From an uncultured Bacillaceae bacterium (GTDB taxonomy: Bacteria > Bacillota > Bacilli > Bacillales > Cytobacillaceae): a stretch of DNA of 64,000 nucleotides. The position numbers and the translations under genes were made by a program. The notes beneath the pieces were generated by a model, which was not told the DNA's origin, did not search any database, and worked only from the letters and a program-made list of their open reading frames with translations. Shown here in pieces: positions 51,587 through 59,637 of the stretch. Within the stretch, counting starts at the first letter, position 1. Every line of letters starts with the position of its first letter. Location of the stretch: assembly GCA_937995745.1 (NCBI GenBank), contig CALKIU010000115.1, forward strand, positions 85,704 through 149,703, in the 5' to 3' direction.

Positions 51587-52309
51587 ATGAGCAGTCCTAA
51601 GTACAAACGTGTAGTTTTAAAACTTAGCGGAGAGGCTTTAGCAGGAGATAAAGGCTTTGGTATCAATCCTGATGTGATAAAATCCATTGCCATCCAAATC
51701 AAGGAATTGGCAGAATTGGACGTAGAAGTCGCAGTAGTTGTTGGAGGAGGAAATATTTGGCGGGGTAAAACCGGTGAAGAAATGGGAATGGACCGGGCAA
51801 CCGCCGATTACATGGGCATGCTCGCCACGGTCATGAATTCCCTCGCGCTCCAAGACAGCCTTGAGCAATTGGGAATTGAAACCAGGGTGCAAACATCGAT
51901 AGAAATGAGGCAAGTTGCCGAGCCCTATATCCGCAGAAGGGCGATCCGCCACTTGGAAAAGGGCCGGGTGGTTATCTTTGCTGCGGGAACGGGAAATCCT
52001 TATTTCTCAACAGATACGACAGCAGCTTTAAGGGCCGCCGAGATCGAAGCGGATGTTATTTTAATGGCTAAAAATAATGTCGACGGCATTTATTCTGCAG
52101 ACCCGAACATTGATCGGAATGCAAAGAAATATGACGAACTTTCCTATCTTGATCTGTTAAAACAAGGTTTGGCAGTAATGGATTCTACGGCATCTTCACT
52201 TTGCATGGATAATAATATCCCGCTGATCGTATTCTCCATATCGGAAGAAGGAAATATCAAACGTGCCGTTTTAGGTGAAGCCATCGGTACGATAGTTAGG
52301 GGGAAATAA
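51587..52309 (+). CDS. pyrH: UMP kinase
   Basis: Hexameric bacterial UMP kinase making UDP. The 240-residue protein has KLSGEALAGDKGFGI, VVGGGNIWRG, the MNSLALQDSLE segment and FSTDTTAALRA. ATG 51587 follows GGAGG by 5 bases and gives the family length; an in-frame ATG at 51566 lies before that site. frr starts 2 bases after its stop. Confidence 0.97.
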   Translation: MSSPKYKRVVLKLSGEALAGDKGFGINPDVIKSIAIQIKELAELDVEVAVVVGGGNIWRGKTGEEMGMDRATADYMGMLATVMNSLALQDSLEQLGIETRVQTSIEMRQVAEPYIRRRAIRHLEKGRVVIFAAGTGNPYFSTDTTAALRAAEIEADVILMAKNNVDGIYSADPNIDRNAKKYDELSYLDLLKQGLAVMDSTASSLCMDNNIPLIVFSISEEGNIKRAVLGEAIGTIVRGK

Positions 52310-52311
52310 AT

Positions 52312-52869
52312 ATGCCGAAGCAAGTCATTGCAAATGTCAAAGAAAAAATGACGAAAGCAGTACAAGCTTATACGAGGGAATTAGCAGGCATACGTGCAGG
52401 CAGGGCAAACGCATCTTTGCTGGACAGAATCACGATTGATTATTACGGCGTTCCGACTCCGTTGAATCAATTGGCCGGGGTTTCAGTGCCCGAACCGAGA
52501 CTTCTCGTGATTCAACCTTATGACAAAACGGTGATTAATGAGATCGAAAAAGCGATTTTAAAGTCTGATCTTGGCTTGACCCCTTCAAACGACGGCAGCG
52601 TGATCCGTCTTGCCATTCCGCCGCTTACGGAAGAACGCCGGAAAGAACTGGTTAAAGTAGTCAAAAAAGAAGCGGAAGAGGCCAGAGTCGCCGTCCGCAA
52701 TATTCGCCGCGACGGCAATGATGAATTAAAGAAAATGGAGAAAAACGGCGACATTTCCGAGGATGAATTGCGTGTATATGCTGATGAAGTGCAAAAACTG
52801 ACAGATGAGTATATTGGAAAAATCGATCAGCTGACAAAAGAAAAAGAAAAGGAAATTATGGAAGTTTAA
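52312..52869 (+). CDS. frr: Ribosome recycling factor
   Basis: RRF splits post-termination ribosomes together with EF-G. The 185-residue protein has TRELAGIRAGRANASLLDRI, YYGVPTPLNQLAGVSVPEPR and the C-terminal three-helix bundle. It is translationally coupled to pyrH. A terminator follows about 90 bases later. Confidence 0.97.
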   Translation: MPKQVIANVKEKMTKAVQAYTRELAGIRAGRANASLLDRITIDYYGVPTPLNQLAGVSVPEPRLLVIQPYDKTVINEIEKAILKSDLGLTPSNDGSVIRLAIPPLTEERRKELVKVVKKEAEEARVAVRNIRRDGNDELKKMEKNGDISEDELRVYADEVQKLTDEYIGKIDQLTKEKEKEIMEV

Positions 52870-52962
52870 GAAATTTGCTGTTGATGAATAAATTCTTAAG
52901 GTGGAAATCCGTTCGGAAACACGGAGGCCTTTTTCAATAATTCCATTCTTTATAAACAGCAC

Positions 52963-52990
52963 AAACCCTCTTTTATAGGGGGTTTTTCTT
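52963..52990 (+). terminator. frr terminator
   Basis: AAACCCTC (52963-52970) pairs with GGGGGTTT (52978-52985) with one wobble, around a 7-base loop, and is followed by a T-rich tail. Confidence 0.8.
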
Positions 52991-53067
52991 TTACCGTATG
53001 AAGGCTGCATCCTGCGGCAAAAAATTTTTATTCATGTAAAAATTAATGGAGATATGCTTTTTCTTTT

Positions 53068-53076
53068 TGGTATGAT
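53068..53076 (+). promoter_or_regulatory. Extended -10 promoter for uppS-cdsA
   Basis: TGGTATGAT (53068-53076) follows a pyrimidine-rich stretch; no good -35 precedes it. It is the best promoter between the frr terminator and uppS. Confidence 0.5.
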
Positions 53077-53256
53077 AGTAGCGGAATCAATTATCGTTCC
53101 GGCATCTGAAGCAACATTTCCGGTCAGAATATGGAATAGGAACATCGCGGGCGGGCAGCAAACCCCGTTGCCCCAGGCGGTGGATATTTTTTCGCTATCA
53201 ACGAGTTAAGTAGATCATCGGGGATGTCATTAATCTCATTTTGGAGGATCCGACGA

Positions 53257-54030
53257 ATGTTAGAAAAAATAAAGTTTTGGAAGAAAAAAGATTCTTCCAA
53301 ACTCCGGGAACGGATAGAAAATGTAAAAAAGGGAGAAATCCCTTATCATGTCGCCATCATCATGGACGGAAACGGAAGATGGGCAAAGAAGAGAAACCTT
53401 CCCCGAGTCGCGGGACATAAGCAAGGGATGCAAGTTGTTAGAAAAATCTCCCGAATCGCTGGGGAACTTGGAATCAAAGCGTTGACTTTGTACGCTTTTT
53501 CAACGGAAAATTGGAAGAGGCCAAAGTCGGAAGTGGACTTTTTGATGAAACTTCCACAAGATTACTTGGATGAATATTTGCCTGAACTGGTGGATGGAAA
53601 TGTCCAAGTCCGCATGATGGGAAGCAAGGACAATCTTCCCAAGCATACACAGGATGCTTTGGAAAAAGCTATTTCCGCGACGAAAAACAATGATGGATTG
53701 ATTTTGAATTTTGCGCTCAATTATGGCAGCCGTGCGGAAATTTTAGAAGCCATTAAACAGATTTTGAAAGACAGCCGAAAAGGTTTGCTCAAAGAGGAAG
53801 ATCTCAATGAAGAGCTTTTTGGGCAGTATTTGATGAGCAAGGATTTGCCGGAACCGGATTTGTTAATACGCACGAGCGGGGAAATCCGGTTGAGCAATTT
53901 TATGCTTTGGCAGCTGGCTTATACTGAGTTTTGGTTTACGGATGTTTTATGGCCGGATTTTGATGAATTTTCTTTTCTTGAAGCGATTGAAGAATATCAA
54001 AAAAGGCAGCGGCGTTTTGGAGGAGTCTGA
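53257..54030 (+). CDS. uppS: Undecaprenyl diphosphate synthase
   Basis: The cis-prenyltransferase making the C55 carrier for cell-wall precursors. The 257-residue protein has the catalytic MDGNGRWAKKR near residue 34, LTLYAFSTENWKRP and LLIRTSGEIRLSNFMLWQ. ATG 53257 follows GGAGG; 11 in-frame upstream codons lie over that site. cdsA follows after about 100 bases. Confidence 0.96.
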   Translation: MLEKIKFWKKKDSSKLRERIENVKKGEIPYHVAIIMDGNGRWAKKRNLPRVAGHKQGMQVVRKISRIAGELGIKALTLYAFSTENWKRPKSEVDFLMKLPQDYLDEYLPELVDGNVQVRMMGSKDNLPKHTQDALEKAISATKNNDGLILNFALNYGSRAEILEAIKQILKDSRKGLLKEEDLNEELFGQYLMSKDLPEPDLLIRTSGEIRLSNFMLWQLAYTEFWFTDVLWPDFDEFSFLEAIEEYQKRQRRFGGV

Positions 54031-54135
54031 TCCTTGCTCCGGCAACATTATATATTTTCCAGCCGACAATGAACGGCGGCAAACGGCCGGTATCTACCGG
54101 CACGTTAAAAGAGTTGTGAAGGGTTGAAGAATGAG

Positions 54136-54924
54136 ATGAAGCAAAGGATTATTACAGCTGTTATTGCTTTGGCCGCTTTTTTGCCGGTCATCATTTTTGG
54201 GGGCGCCCCCTTTATTATTGTGGCGTATTTACTGGCAACCGTCGGGTTGTTCGAATTGTTGCGAATGCGGAAACTCAAGCTCCTGTCCGTCCCGGGAATT
54301 CTCTCCCTGCTGGTTTTATGGGTTGTTTTGTTGCCGGGTTCTTTGGAAAACTCATTTTTGCCGGACAAATTTTATAAAACTGAGATCGTTTTCATAGCCA
54401 TCTTAATTTTCCTGGCCTACACCGTGGCAACGAAGAACAAATTTACATTTGATGATGTTTCTTTCTCGCTCTTGTCAATCGTTTACGTTGGGATGGGCTT
54501 TTTATACTTTATGGAAATTCGTGAAATCAGTCTTCAATTGCTTTTTTACTCACTGTTTGTTATTTGGGCCACGGATTCGGGCGCTTATTTTGTCGGACGG
54601 GCGTTTGGAAAACGGAAACTTTGGCCCGAAATCAGTCCGAAAAAAACCGTTGAAGGCTCTTTGGGCGGAATTCTGTCGGCCCTTGTGGTAGCACTCCTTT
54701 TTTATTTCTTTGCCGATCTGGGTTTATCATTGGCCAAACTGCTTGTCGTGACTGTCGTCTTGTCTGTGTTCGGACAAGTCGGCGATTTGGCCGAATCCGC
54801 ATTTAAAAGACATTACGGAGTGAAAGATTCCGGGCGGATTTTGCCCGGGCACGGCGGGATATTGGATCGTTTTGACAGCTTGTTATTTGTTTGGCCGCTT
54901 CTTTATTTTCTTTATATAATGTAG
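54136..54924 (+). CDS. cdsA: Phosphatidate cytidylyltransferase CdsA
   Basis: The membrane enzyme making CDP-diacylglycerol, the branch point of phospholipid synthesis. The 262-residue protein has about seven hydrophobic helices and the family signature SPKKTVEGSLGG followed by DLAESAFKRHYGVKDSGRI. ATG 54136 (MKQRII, like B. subtilis) is chosen by homology; TTG 54124 is in frame but directly abuts the AAGGG site. dxr follows. Confidence 0.94.
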   Translation: MKQRIITAVIALAAFLPVIIFGGAPFIIVAYLLATVGLFELLRMRKLKLLSVPGILSLLVLWVVLLPGSLENSFLPDKFYKTEIVFIAILIFLAYTVATKNKFTFDDVSFSLLSIVYVGMGFLYFMEIREISLQLLFYSLFVIWATDSGAYFVGRAFGKRKLWPEISPKKTVEGSLGGILSALVVALLFYFFADLGLSLAKLLVVTVVLSVFGQVGDLAESAFKRHYGVKDSGRILPGHGGILDRFDSLLFVWPLLYFLYIM

Positions 54925-55007
54925 GTAAGGACTTTTGTCCCGAATTCTTTCGGCATTTGGCCGTAATTTTTGCAAAAAACTTCTCAGTTTGAATCGGAGT
55001 GAATAAT

Positions 55008-56153
55008 TTGAAATATATTAATTTATTGGGAGCTACCGGCTCTATTGGAACGCAAACGTTGGATGTCATCAGGGAACACCCGGAACATTTCAGATTGGCC
55101 GCCATGTCTGTCGGCCGAAACATAACATTGGCGAGAAAAATTATTTCCGAGTTTGAGCCTGAATTAGTATCCGTGTTGTCCAAAGAAGATGCGGAAACCC
55201 TTGAGGCTGAATTTCCCCGTACATCTTTTGTTTACGGTTCGGAAGGCCTGACGGAGGTTGCCGTTTATCAGAGAGGAAATATTTTGGTCAATGCCGTCAT
55301 CGGCAGTGTCGGCATGTCGCCCACATTGGCGGCCATTGCCGAAGGAAAAAAAATTTGTTTGGCCAACAAAGAGACATTGGTAACAGCCGGCCATTTGGTC
55401 ATGGAGGCCGCAAAAAAACACGGTGTTGACTTGTTGCCGATTGACAGTGAACATTCGGCCATTTTCCAGGCGTTGCAAGGTGAAAACAGAAAACATATCG
55501 AAAAATTAATTCTCACTGCTTCCGGAGGAAGTTTCCGCGACCGTACAAGAGAAGAATTGAGAAATGTAACGGTTGAAGAAGCATTAAACCATCCGAATTG
55601 GTCGATGGGTGCTAAAATAACAATAGATTCGGCAACCATGATGAATAAAGGACTGGAGGTAATTGAAGCCCATTGGCTGTTTTCCGTTCCATACGAAAAA
55701 ATAGAAGTATTGCTGCATCGGGAAAGCATCGTCCATTCCATGGTCGAATTCCACGACAGCAGTGTCATTGCCCAGCTTGGCACACCGGATATGCGCGTTC
55801 CCATCCAATACGCCCTCACATATCCGGAGCGGTTGCCGTTACGTTCGGCAAAAAAATTAAATCTGGCTGAAATCGGGCAACTTCATTTTTCCAAAGTCGA
55901 TTTTGACCGTTATCCTTGTCTCCGTTTTGCTTACGAAGCGGGAAAAGCGGGCGGAACGATGCCCACTGTGCTGAATGCCGCCAATGAAGTTGCGGTTGAG
56001 GCGTTTCTGAAAGGAAGGATTACATTTTTGGAAATTGAAGATTTAGTTGAAAAATCTTTGGCTTCCCATAATAATATGAGTAACCCTGATCTTTCATTAA
56101 TAGAAGAAATTGACCGGGAGACACGCGAGTTTGTGAATTCACTTATTCAGTAA
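55008..56153 (+). CDS. dxr: 1-deoxy-D-xylulose 5-phosphate reductoisomerase
   Basis: The NADPH-dependent second step of the MEP isoprenoid pathway, which feeds uppS. The 381-residue protein has the Rossmann motif LLGATGSIGTQTLDV, NKETLVTAGHLV, the metal site DSEHSA and SMGAKITIDSATMMNKGLE. TTG 55008 is the probable start, 5 bases after CGGAGTGA. GTG 54999 overlaps that site. rseP follows after 14 bases. Confidence 0.96.
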   Translation: MKYINLLGATGSIGTQTLDVIREHPEHFRLAAMSVGRNITLARKIISEFEPELVSVLSKEDAETLEAEFPRTSFVYGSEGLTEVAVYQRGNILVNAVIGSVGMSPTLAAIAEGKKICLANKETLVTAGHLVMEAAKKHGVDLLPIDSEHSAIFQALQGENRKHIEKLILTASGGSFRDRTREELRNVTVEEALNHPNWSMGAKITIDSATMMNKGLEVIEAHWLFSVPYEKIEVLLHRESIVHSMVEFHDSSVIAQLGTPDMRVPIQYALTYPERLPLRSAKKLNLAEIGQLHFSKVDFDRYPCLRFAYEAGKAGGTMPTVLNAANEVAVEAFLKGRITFLEIEDLVEKSLASHNNMSNPDLSLIEEIDRETREFVNSLIQ

Positions 56154-56167
56154 AAGGTGGTTTTGTC

Positions 56168-57433
56168 TTGAGTACAGTTATAGCCTTTATCATTATTTTC
56201 GGAGCGTTGGTGTTTTTCCATGAATTGGGGCATTTTATCTTTGCGAAACGGGCGGGCATTCTCTGCCGTGAATTTGCCATCGGTTTTGGGCCCAAGCTGT
56301 TAGCGTTCCGCAAAGGGGAAACCCTATATACGGTAAGGCTGTTGCCACTTGGCGGTTACGTGAGAATGGCAGGGGAAGACCCTGAAATGGTCGAACTGAA
56401 GCCCGGACATAGGATCGGTTTAATGTTTGATGATAATGAACAAGTAAATAAAATTATTTTGAACAACAAAGACAAATACCCCGATTTGCGGGTCATTGAA
56501 GTCGAAGAAGCTGATTTGGAACGCGGATTAATGATTAAAGGCTACGAAGACGGGGACGGGGAAACCCTTAAAACGTTTTCGGTCAGCAGAAACGCTTGCA
56601 TTGTGGAAAACGGCGTTGAAACTCTTATCGCGCCGTATGATCGACAATTCCACTCCAAGACATTATGGCAACGGACAACTACGATTTTTGCCGGACCGGC
56701 GGCCAACTTCGTCCTTGCTTTTGTTCTTTTTGTCTTAATTGGGCTGATTCAGGGAATTCCCACGAACGAACCGAAGCTGGGAGAGTTGACACCGGACGGC
56801 GCAGCCCGTGCAGCGGGACTGCAAGAAGGGGATATCGTCCATTCAATCAGCGGTGCGGAGGTATCCAGCTGGGAAGATATTGTAGAAATAGTGCAAAAGA
56901 ACCCGAACAAAGAAGTGGAGTTTTTTATCGAACGGGACGGAAAGGAAATGGTTATTCCGGTGACCCCGAAGGAACATAAAGTGAATGGTGAGACAATCGG
57001 TTTAATCGGGGTTTATACGCCGACGGAAATGTCGGTGCTTCAATCGATAACCAACGGGGCAAAAGAAGTTTACGTGATGACGGTTGAGATATTTAAAGTT
57101 CTTGGCAAGCTTGTGACCGGACAATTTTCCATTGACGCCCTGGCAGGGCCGGTCGGTATATACGCGGCAACCGATACGGTGGCCAAAGATGGAGGTATCC
57201 TTTATTTGATGAAGTGGACCGGTCTGTTGAGCATCAATCTAGGTATCGTGAACCTCCTGCCGATACCGGCATTGGACGGAGGCAGGCTGATGTTTTTTGC
57301 CGTTGAAGCGTTAAGAGGAAAGCCGCTTGACAGACATAAGGAAGGTTTGGTGCACTTTATCGGTTTTGCCCTTCTGATGTTGTTGATGCTTGTCGTAACG
57401 TGGAATGACATACAGCGATTTTTCTTGAAATAA
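56168..57433 (+). CDS. rseP: Site-2 protease RseP (RasP)
   Basis: An intramembrane zinc metalloprotease that cleaves anti-sigma factors and signal peptides (RasP in B. subtilis). The HExxH motif is His18-Glu19-x-x-His22 in the first transmembrane helix, the second metal motif is NLLPIPALDGG, and a PDZ domain (about 190-280) lies between. The 421-residue protein starts at TTG 56168 behind AAAGGTGG. It shares the dxr transcript. Confidence 0.95.
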   Translation: MSTVIAFIIIFGALVFFHELGHFIFAKRAGILCREFAIGFGPKLLAFRKGETLYTVRLLPLGGYVRMAGEDPEMVELKPGHRIGLMFDDNEQVNKIILNNKDKYPDLRVIEVEEADLERGLMIKGYEDGDGETLKTFSVSRNACIVENGVETLIAPYDRQFHSKTLWQRTTTIFAGPAANFVLAFVLFVLIGLIQGIPTNEPKLGELTPDGAARAAGLQEGDIVHSISGAEVSSWEDIVEIVQKNPNKEVEFFIERDGKEMVIPVTPKEHKVNGETIGLIGVYTPTEMSVLQSITNGAKEVYVMTVEIFKVLGKLVTGQFSIDALAGPVGIYAATDTVAKDGGILYLMKWTGLLSINLGIVNLLPIPALDGGRLMFFAVEALRGKPLDRHKEGLVHFIGFALLMLLMLVVTWNDIQRFFLK

Positions 57434-57442
57434 GGACGCCGT

Positions 57443-57580
57443 AAAATGCCGGTCTTCAAGTTGAGGCTGTTTGCCGGGCAAACGGGCCGCTCCCGCGATT
57501 TGATTTTTTGCGGCCGGAAAAAACCGGCGCACTTTCATGCCTCGACATTTTCAAAAAATGAAGCGGACCGGCATTTTTTA
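57443..57580 (+). ncRNA. Structured region upstream of proS, type unknown
   Basis: AAAATGCCGGTC (57443-57454) and GACCGGCATTTT (57566-57577) are perfect 12-base complements, the second running into a T-run. Inside lie GTTTGC/GCAAAC (57469-57474/57478-57483), GGCCGC/GCGGCC (57485-57490/57510-57515), GCCGG/CCGGC (57513-57517/57524-57528) and CATTTT/AAAATG (57546-57551/57555-57560). The second and third stems share bases and exclude each other. The T-box AGGGUGG motif is not present. It could be a long terminator or a regulatory leader. Confidence 0.5.
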
Positions 57581-57615
57581 TTGAAAAAACACTGTATTGA
57601 GAGGTGTCAATGTTT

Positions 57616-59322
57616 ATGAAACAAAGTATGATGCTTATTCCCACACTTAGGGAAGATCCTGCGGATGCAGAAATCAGAAGCCACCGCCTTTTACTGCGGG
57701 CCGGATATATGAGACAACATGCCAGCGGGGTTTATACATACTTGCCTCTTGCTTATCGGGTGTTGCGGAAAATAGAAACGATTATTCGGGAAGAAATGGA
57801 AAAAATCGGTGCCGTGGAGCTCTTGATGCCTGCATTGCAGCAAGCGGAACTTTGGCAGGAATCGGGCAGATGGTATACATACGGACCGGAACTGATGAGA
57901 TTAAAGGATCGCCATAGCAGAGATTTTGCCCTCGGCGCCACTCATGAAGAAGTTATAACCAGACTGGTTGCCAACGAAATTAAATCGTACAAAAAATTGC
58001 CGTTAATTTTATATCAAATCCAAACAAAATTTCGCGATGAAAAACGCCCCCGTTTCGGCCTCTTGCGGGGCAGAGAATTTATCATGAAGGATGCTTATTC
58101 TTTCCATTCTTCCAAAGAGAGTCTTGATGAAGTGTATGATAAATTTTTTGAAGCATATTCGAACATATTCCGCCGCTTGAAATTGGATTTCCGTGCTGTC
58201 ATTGCCGATTCGGGAGCCATGGGAGGCAAAGATACTCACGAATTTATGGTGTTGTCTGAAGTGGGCGAAGATACGATTGCATATTCTGATGCTTCCAATT
58301 ATGCCGCCAACATTGAAATGGCTCCGGTCATCACGAAATATGAGCGGGGCGGGGAGCCGGAAAAACCGTTGGAAAAAGTGTTGACAAAAGATCAAAAAAC
58401 GATTGAAGAAGTTTCTTCGTTTCTTCAGGTGAAACCGGATAAATGCATCAAGACACTGTTATTCAAAATTGACGGCAAATATGTTTTGGTTCTCGTGAGG
58501 GGAGACCACGACGTCAATGAAGTAAAATTGAAGAATTTGTACGAAGCCTCAGTTGTTGAACTGGCAGAAGCGGAGGAAACGAAAAAGTTTTTGGGATGTT
58601 CCGTCGGCTCTCTCGGACCTGTTAATGTCAAACATGTTGAAATTGTTGCCGATCATGCGGTAAAAGCAATCGTGAACGGCGTATGCGGGGCCAATGAAGA
58701 GGATTATCATTTTGTCAATGTAAATCCCGGCCGCGATTTTAAAGTGGACCGTTATGAAGATATCCGCTTTATCCAAGAAGGCGATCCTTCTCCGGACGGA
58801 AAAGGAAAAATCAAGTTTGCCAAAGGGATAGAAGTGGGACATATTTTTAAACTTGGCACAAGATACAGCGAAACAATGAACGCCGTTTATTTGGATGAAA
58901 ACGGCAAAGAACAGCCGATGATTATGGGTTGTTACGGAATTGGCGTTTCCCGCCTCCTCGCAGCGGTCGCCGAACAATTCAGCGACGACAAAGGTTTGAT
59001 TTGGCCGGAGAATATTGCTCCGTTCCACATTCATTTAATACCTGTCAACATGAAAGATGAAACGCAAGCGAAGTCGGCGGAGGAAATTTACGGACAGTTA
59101 AAGGAAAACGGATTTGAGGTTCTCATGGATGACAGGCAAGAAAGGGCCGGAGTGAAATTTGCCGATTCCGACTTAATCGGCATTCCTGTCCGTGTGACTG
59201 TCGGCAAAAAAGCGGCGGATGGAATTGTTGAAATTAAAATCAGAAAAACAGGGGAAACGATCGAAACGGAAGTGAAACAGCTGTTGCCCGCATTAAAGGA
59301 ATTGATGGCTGATTTGCGATGA
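57616..59322 (+). CDS. proS: Prolyl-tRNA synthetase
   Basis: Bacterial-type class II enzyme charging tRNA-Pro. The 568-residue protein has motif 1 and 2 regions (GVYTYLPLAYRVLRKIE; TKFRDEKRPRFGLLRGREF), an editing insertion domain (about 225-400) and the C-terminal anticodon-binding domain (LMDDRQERAGVKFADSDLIG). ATG 57616 matches the family N-terminus (MKQSMMLIPTLRE) and lies 9 bases after GAGAGGTG; earlier in-frame starts are close to or inside that site. Confidence 0.96.
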   Translation: MKQSMMLIPTLREDPADAEIRSHRLLLRAGYMRQHASGVYTYLPLAYRVLRKIETIIREEMEKIGAVELLMPALQQAELWQESGRWYTYGPELMRLKDRHSRDFALGATHEEVITRLVANEIKSYKKLPLILYQIQTKFRDEKRPRFGLLRGREFIMKDAYSFHSSKESLDEVYDKFFEAYSNIFRRLKLDFRAVIADSGAMGGKDTHEFMVLSEVGEDTIAYSDASNYAANIEMAPVITKYERGGEPEKPLEKVLTKDQKTIEEVSSFLQVKPDKCIKTLLFKIDGKYVLVLVRGDHDVNEVKLKNLYEASVVELAEAEETKKFLGCSVGSLGPVNVKHVEIVADHAVKAIVNGVCGANEEDYHFVNVNPGRDFKVDRYEDIRFIQEGDPSPDGKGKIKFAKGIEVGHIFKLGTRYSETMNAVYLDENGKEQPMIMGCYGIGVSRLLAAVAEQFSDDKGLIWPENIAPFHIHLIPVNMKDETQAKSAEEIYGQLKENGFEVLMDDRQERAGVKFADSDLIGIPVRVTVGKKAADGIVEIKIRKTGETIETEVKQLLPALKELMADLR

Positions 59323-59362
59323 AAATCAGCCTGCTTCCGGAAGGGGAATATGTTGAAAAGTG

Positions 59363-59392
59363 AACCAGGTTTCTGTATGCGGAAACCTGGTT
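59363..59392 (+). other. Stable hairpin after proS
   Basis: AACCAGGTTTC (59363-59373) pairs perfectly with GAAACCTGGTT (59382-59392). The tail ATTGTATCTC is not a T-run, so this is more likely an mRNA 3' stabiliser or processing signal than the main terminator. Confidence 0.55.
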
Positions 59393-59454
59393 ATTGTATC
59401 TCTTTTCTAAGGGTGTTCGGGCAACTGTGCAACAAAAGTTTTTGGACCGGTTAT

Positions 59455-59488
59455 GCGGGAATTTTGCAAATTCCCGCTCTCTTTTTTT
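59455..59488 (+). terminator. proS terminator
   Basis: GCGGGAATTT (59455-59464) pairs perfectly with AAATTCCCGC (59468-59477), with a 3-base loop and a T-run with a few C residues. Confidence 0.92.
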
Positions 59489-59577
59489 AGAAGCCGAAAA
59501 AACGGCAGATACGGCCCCATTCGGGTTTTGAATGAAAATTTGCCGATTTTGTCAAAGATTCAACGGCATTTTTCGTG

Positions 59578-59586
59578 TGTTATAAT
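59578..59586 (+). promoter_or_regulatory. Extended -10 promoter for polC
   Basis: TGTTATAAT (59578-59586) is a perfect extended -10. A weak TTCAAC lies at 59559-59564 with a 16-base spacer. The polC start is about 50 bases downstream. Confidence 0.65.
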
Positions 59587-59637
59587 TACATTTATAGTGC
59601 AGTAGTGCAAAGCAGAAACAGGAAGGAGAAAAGAATC

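Larger units (their letters stand above)
52870..53256 (+). other. frr-uppS intergenic region
   Basis: A 387-base gap with the frr terminator at 52963-52990, an extended -10 promoter at 53068-53076 and a leader of about 180 bases before uppS. The leader contains GC-rich segments but no clear stem and no T-box or other riboswitch signature that I can recognise. Confidence 0.5.
59323..59637 (+). other. proS-polC intergenic region
   Basis: A 315-base gap holding a stable hairpin (59363-59392), the proS terminator (59455-59488) and the polC promoter (59578-59586). No gene was seen. Confidence 0.5.

Noticed and set aside
57434..57615. T-box riboswitch for proS
   Set aside because: The conserved AGGGUGGNACCGCG antiterminator sequence is absent, and the antisequestrator layout does not fit, although the region is structured.
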